Origin: Rhyzopertha dominica
Taxonomy: Eukaryota > Arthropoda > Insecta > Coleoptera > Bostrichidae
NCBI GenBank assembly: GCA_025024175.1
Contig: QCXZ01000137.1
Coordinates: 21,328,001-21,392,000, forward strand
Length of the DNA stretch: 64,000 bases
Direction of reading: 5' to 3'
The notes beneath the pieces are model-generated. The model was given only the letters and a program-made list of their open reading frames with translations. It searched no databases and was not told where the DNA came from. Of this stretch, positions 62,273-64,000 are shown in pieces. Position 1 is the first letter of the stretch. Each line of letters begins with the position of its first letter. The position numbers and the translations under genes are program-made.

Positions 62273-62647
62273 CAGTGGCGTATCTAGAAATTTTGTTTGG
62301 GCGGGGTAATGATTAGGTTCAAACAAAAATACCTACCCACTTATGATATTTATTTAGGAAACACAAAAAACCTGTTAGTTTGAAACAAGGATTTTTAATA
62401 CAAAGGAAGATCACAAAACAAAGTCTAGCGTTCTACGATTTTTACTTGCAAATCTAACTATTATATGGGAAACATCTGTCTTCACATCCCATGAACATGA
62501 CTTCTTAACAGGTCATGTGTCACTACGCGAAGCTTTAGATTCAAATGCGTTCCGTCGAAGCGTTTGTTACTATCAGCCACCAGTACTACTACCGTTTGGG
62601 GGGGGAGGGTAATTACCCACATTACCCCTCCATTAAATACGTGCCTG
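62273..62647. mobile_element. Non-autonomous hAT element with 8-bp target duplication
   Basis: A 375-bp element starts CAGTGGCGTATCTAG and ends ATACGTGCCTG, an imperfect inverted match. It is flanked by perfect GCTCTAAC octamers at 62265-62272 and 62648-62655. The subterminal GGGCGGGGTAAT is mirrored by ATTACCCCTCC. There is no transposase. Confidence 0.85.
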
Positions 62648-62655
62648 GCTCTAAC

Positions 62656-64000
62656 GTGTATCGCTGTTCTGGTACAAAAACGCATCAAGAAAATGCAAAC
62701 AAACATCTGGAAACCTTTGGAACATTATACTATTACACTCGTTTAACCTAAAAAACTTAAGAAATGTTCCTGCATTTTTAGAAATTATACAATGGTACAA
62801 GTTACCAAGTAGGTATTGATATTAATTTATTCTTTGTAAGTTTATGTTTAAGGACTAAAATAAACTAGAGCTGTTATTGTCGTGCATGCATGCAGTGGTT
62901 ACTACTGCATGATATAACGTGTAACTCTATCATTATTGTGTAAAACCAGATATTTATCCTGCTATACAATTGCAGACGAGTAAATTACACGTTTATCGGG
63001 AAATTTGTCATGATATTAATAATTGTCGCTGCCGTTCCGAAATAATGACGTTTTAGCATATACCCACATGCTACTATCAATTTTCGCAGTTTACGTATAA
63101 TTTAACGAATCTGACTTCGAAAGTCTTGAGTGATGCGAGATGTAATATTTATTCACCATATACAACTTCTCTGTATGCCCAACATATTTTTATTATAACA
63201 GTATATGTTGGGTTTTGATAGCGCAACGTTTTTGCAGTATTGAAGCCACAGTTTGATTGACTTTGAACATTTCATTTACAATATCTTACATACGAGGATT
63301 AACAAATAAAATAGTTACAAATCCAACATACTATTCAAATATTGCTATCGGCTTAATGGCTTAAGCTTTGCTTTATTATTTCTGTTAGGCACATAATAAA
63401 CAATTTGTTTGACAAATTCTCAGTTAGGGCTTTGTTTGATTATATGTTTCCTAAGTTCGTACTCATTGTGCGTTTGCTTTTTTGCTATTAAAAAATACGG
63501 CTTGCATTTAAGTATTATATCCTTTTTACAGTTTTTTGTTTACTTTTTCTTAAGCTTTGTTATTTATTATAACAATACTTTAATTTTGTTTCAGGTGAGT
63601 ACACTTCATTTAATTAGAGGAGCAGTAGTTTTAACTTATGAAAAGGTAAGTTAGTTAGCATATGTGTCAAACAGCTCGTATTTTTACCCATTTTTAATAG
63701 TTTGTTGTCTTGCGCGCTCTTAGCCGTACCTAGAACTTTTATTACGCCCCAAGGACGGGACCTAGGGTCCATTGCCCGCCCCTAACCTCGGAGAGATGAC
63801 GCTTGTTGCAAGACAACTTGTTATGTACTTTTCTTTTTTTAACCACAGTATAAGTGTTAGTCATTTAGCTTATTCTAAACAAATCTTCCCCGACATTTTT
63901 AAATTTATTATTTTATAGCATAATCTACTAAGTCTAACCTAAAGCTAATCTAATCTATGTCTTCCCGGCGGTGCCCAGGAATCCAAAGGACCCCATGGAC
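62656..64000. other. Presumed intron, one possible tiny exon
   Basis: A 51-bp open stretch at 63595-63645 is bounded by TTTGTTTCAG and GTAAGTTAG and codes VSTLHLIRGAVVLTYEK in the phase-0 frame. No family match is known to me. From about 63715 the sequence is unusually GC-rich, with a small hairpin (GTTGTCTTGC at about 63703 facing GCAAGACAAC at about 63808); its nature is unknown. Confidence 0.3.

Overview
This is nuclear DNA from an animal, most likely an insect and perhaps a beetle. It is AT-rich, with spliced genes carrying GT-AG introns and polyA signals, and it is packed with arthropod-type transposons (Tc1/mariner, hAT, Penelope-like, copia, LINE and SINE remnants, and many small inverted-repeat elements). 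Species cannot be fixed from the sequence alone. Single N bases are scattered through it, two of them inside a coding exon.

Four conserved protein-coding genes can be reconstructed by joining exons in phase. (1) Minus strand, 35-7737, running off the left edge: a TPR plus coiled-coil protein of at least 533 residues, possibly TTC3-like. (2) Plus strand, 13128-21282: a complete six-exon DEAD-box RNA helicase, the DDX10/Dbp4 ribosome-biogenesis factor, 785 aa. (3) Minus strand, 21430-28674: coproporphyrinogen-III oxidase (heme synthesis), four exons, 376 aa, with a short leader exon about 4.2 kb upstream of the rest. (4) Plus strand, from 29432: the first coding exon of tomosyn (syntaxin-binding protein 5 family). 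The start codons of genes 3 and 4 are divergent and about 760 bp apart, so they probably share a promoter region. No later tomosyn exon was recognised, so 29.55-64 kb is probably the first part of a giant intron.

The rest is largely transposon debris. The intron between the first two coproporphyrinogen oxidase exons holds a dead copia retrotransposon that was itself split by a small Penelope-like element with a 13-bp target duplication. DDX10 intron 2 holds a 3.5-kb Tc1-like element broken up by further insertions. The presumed tomosyn intron holds a second, larger Penelope-like element with a 12-bp target duplication, three unrelated-looking palindromes with CAGGG termini and TA/TATA flanks, two hAT-type elements with 8-bp duplications, several transposase pseudogenes, a LINE with an RNase H domain, and tRNA-derived SINE-like units.

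The most striking theme is head-to-head inverted structure. At least eight elements of several superfamilies are arranged as long hairpins. One is a 220-bp palindrome at 11.8-12.0 kb made only of two inverted Penelope-type ends carrying hammerhead-like motifs, with a perfect 13-bp target duplication. It looks like a non-autonomous Penelope derivative that moves as a unit.
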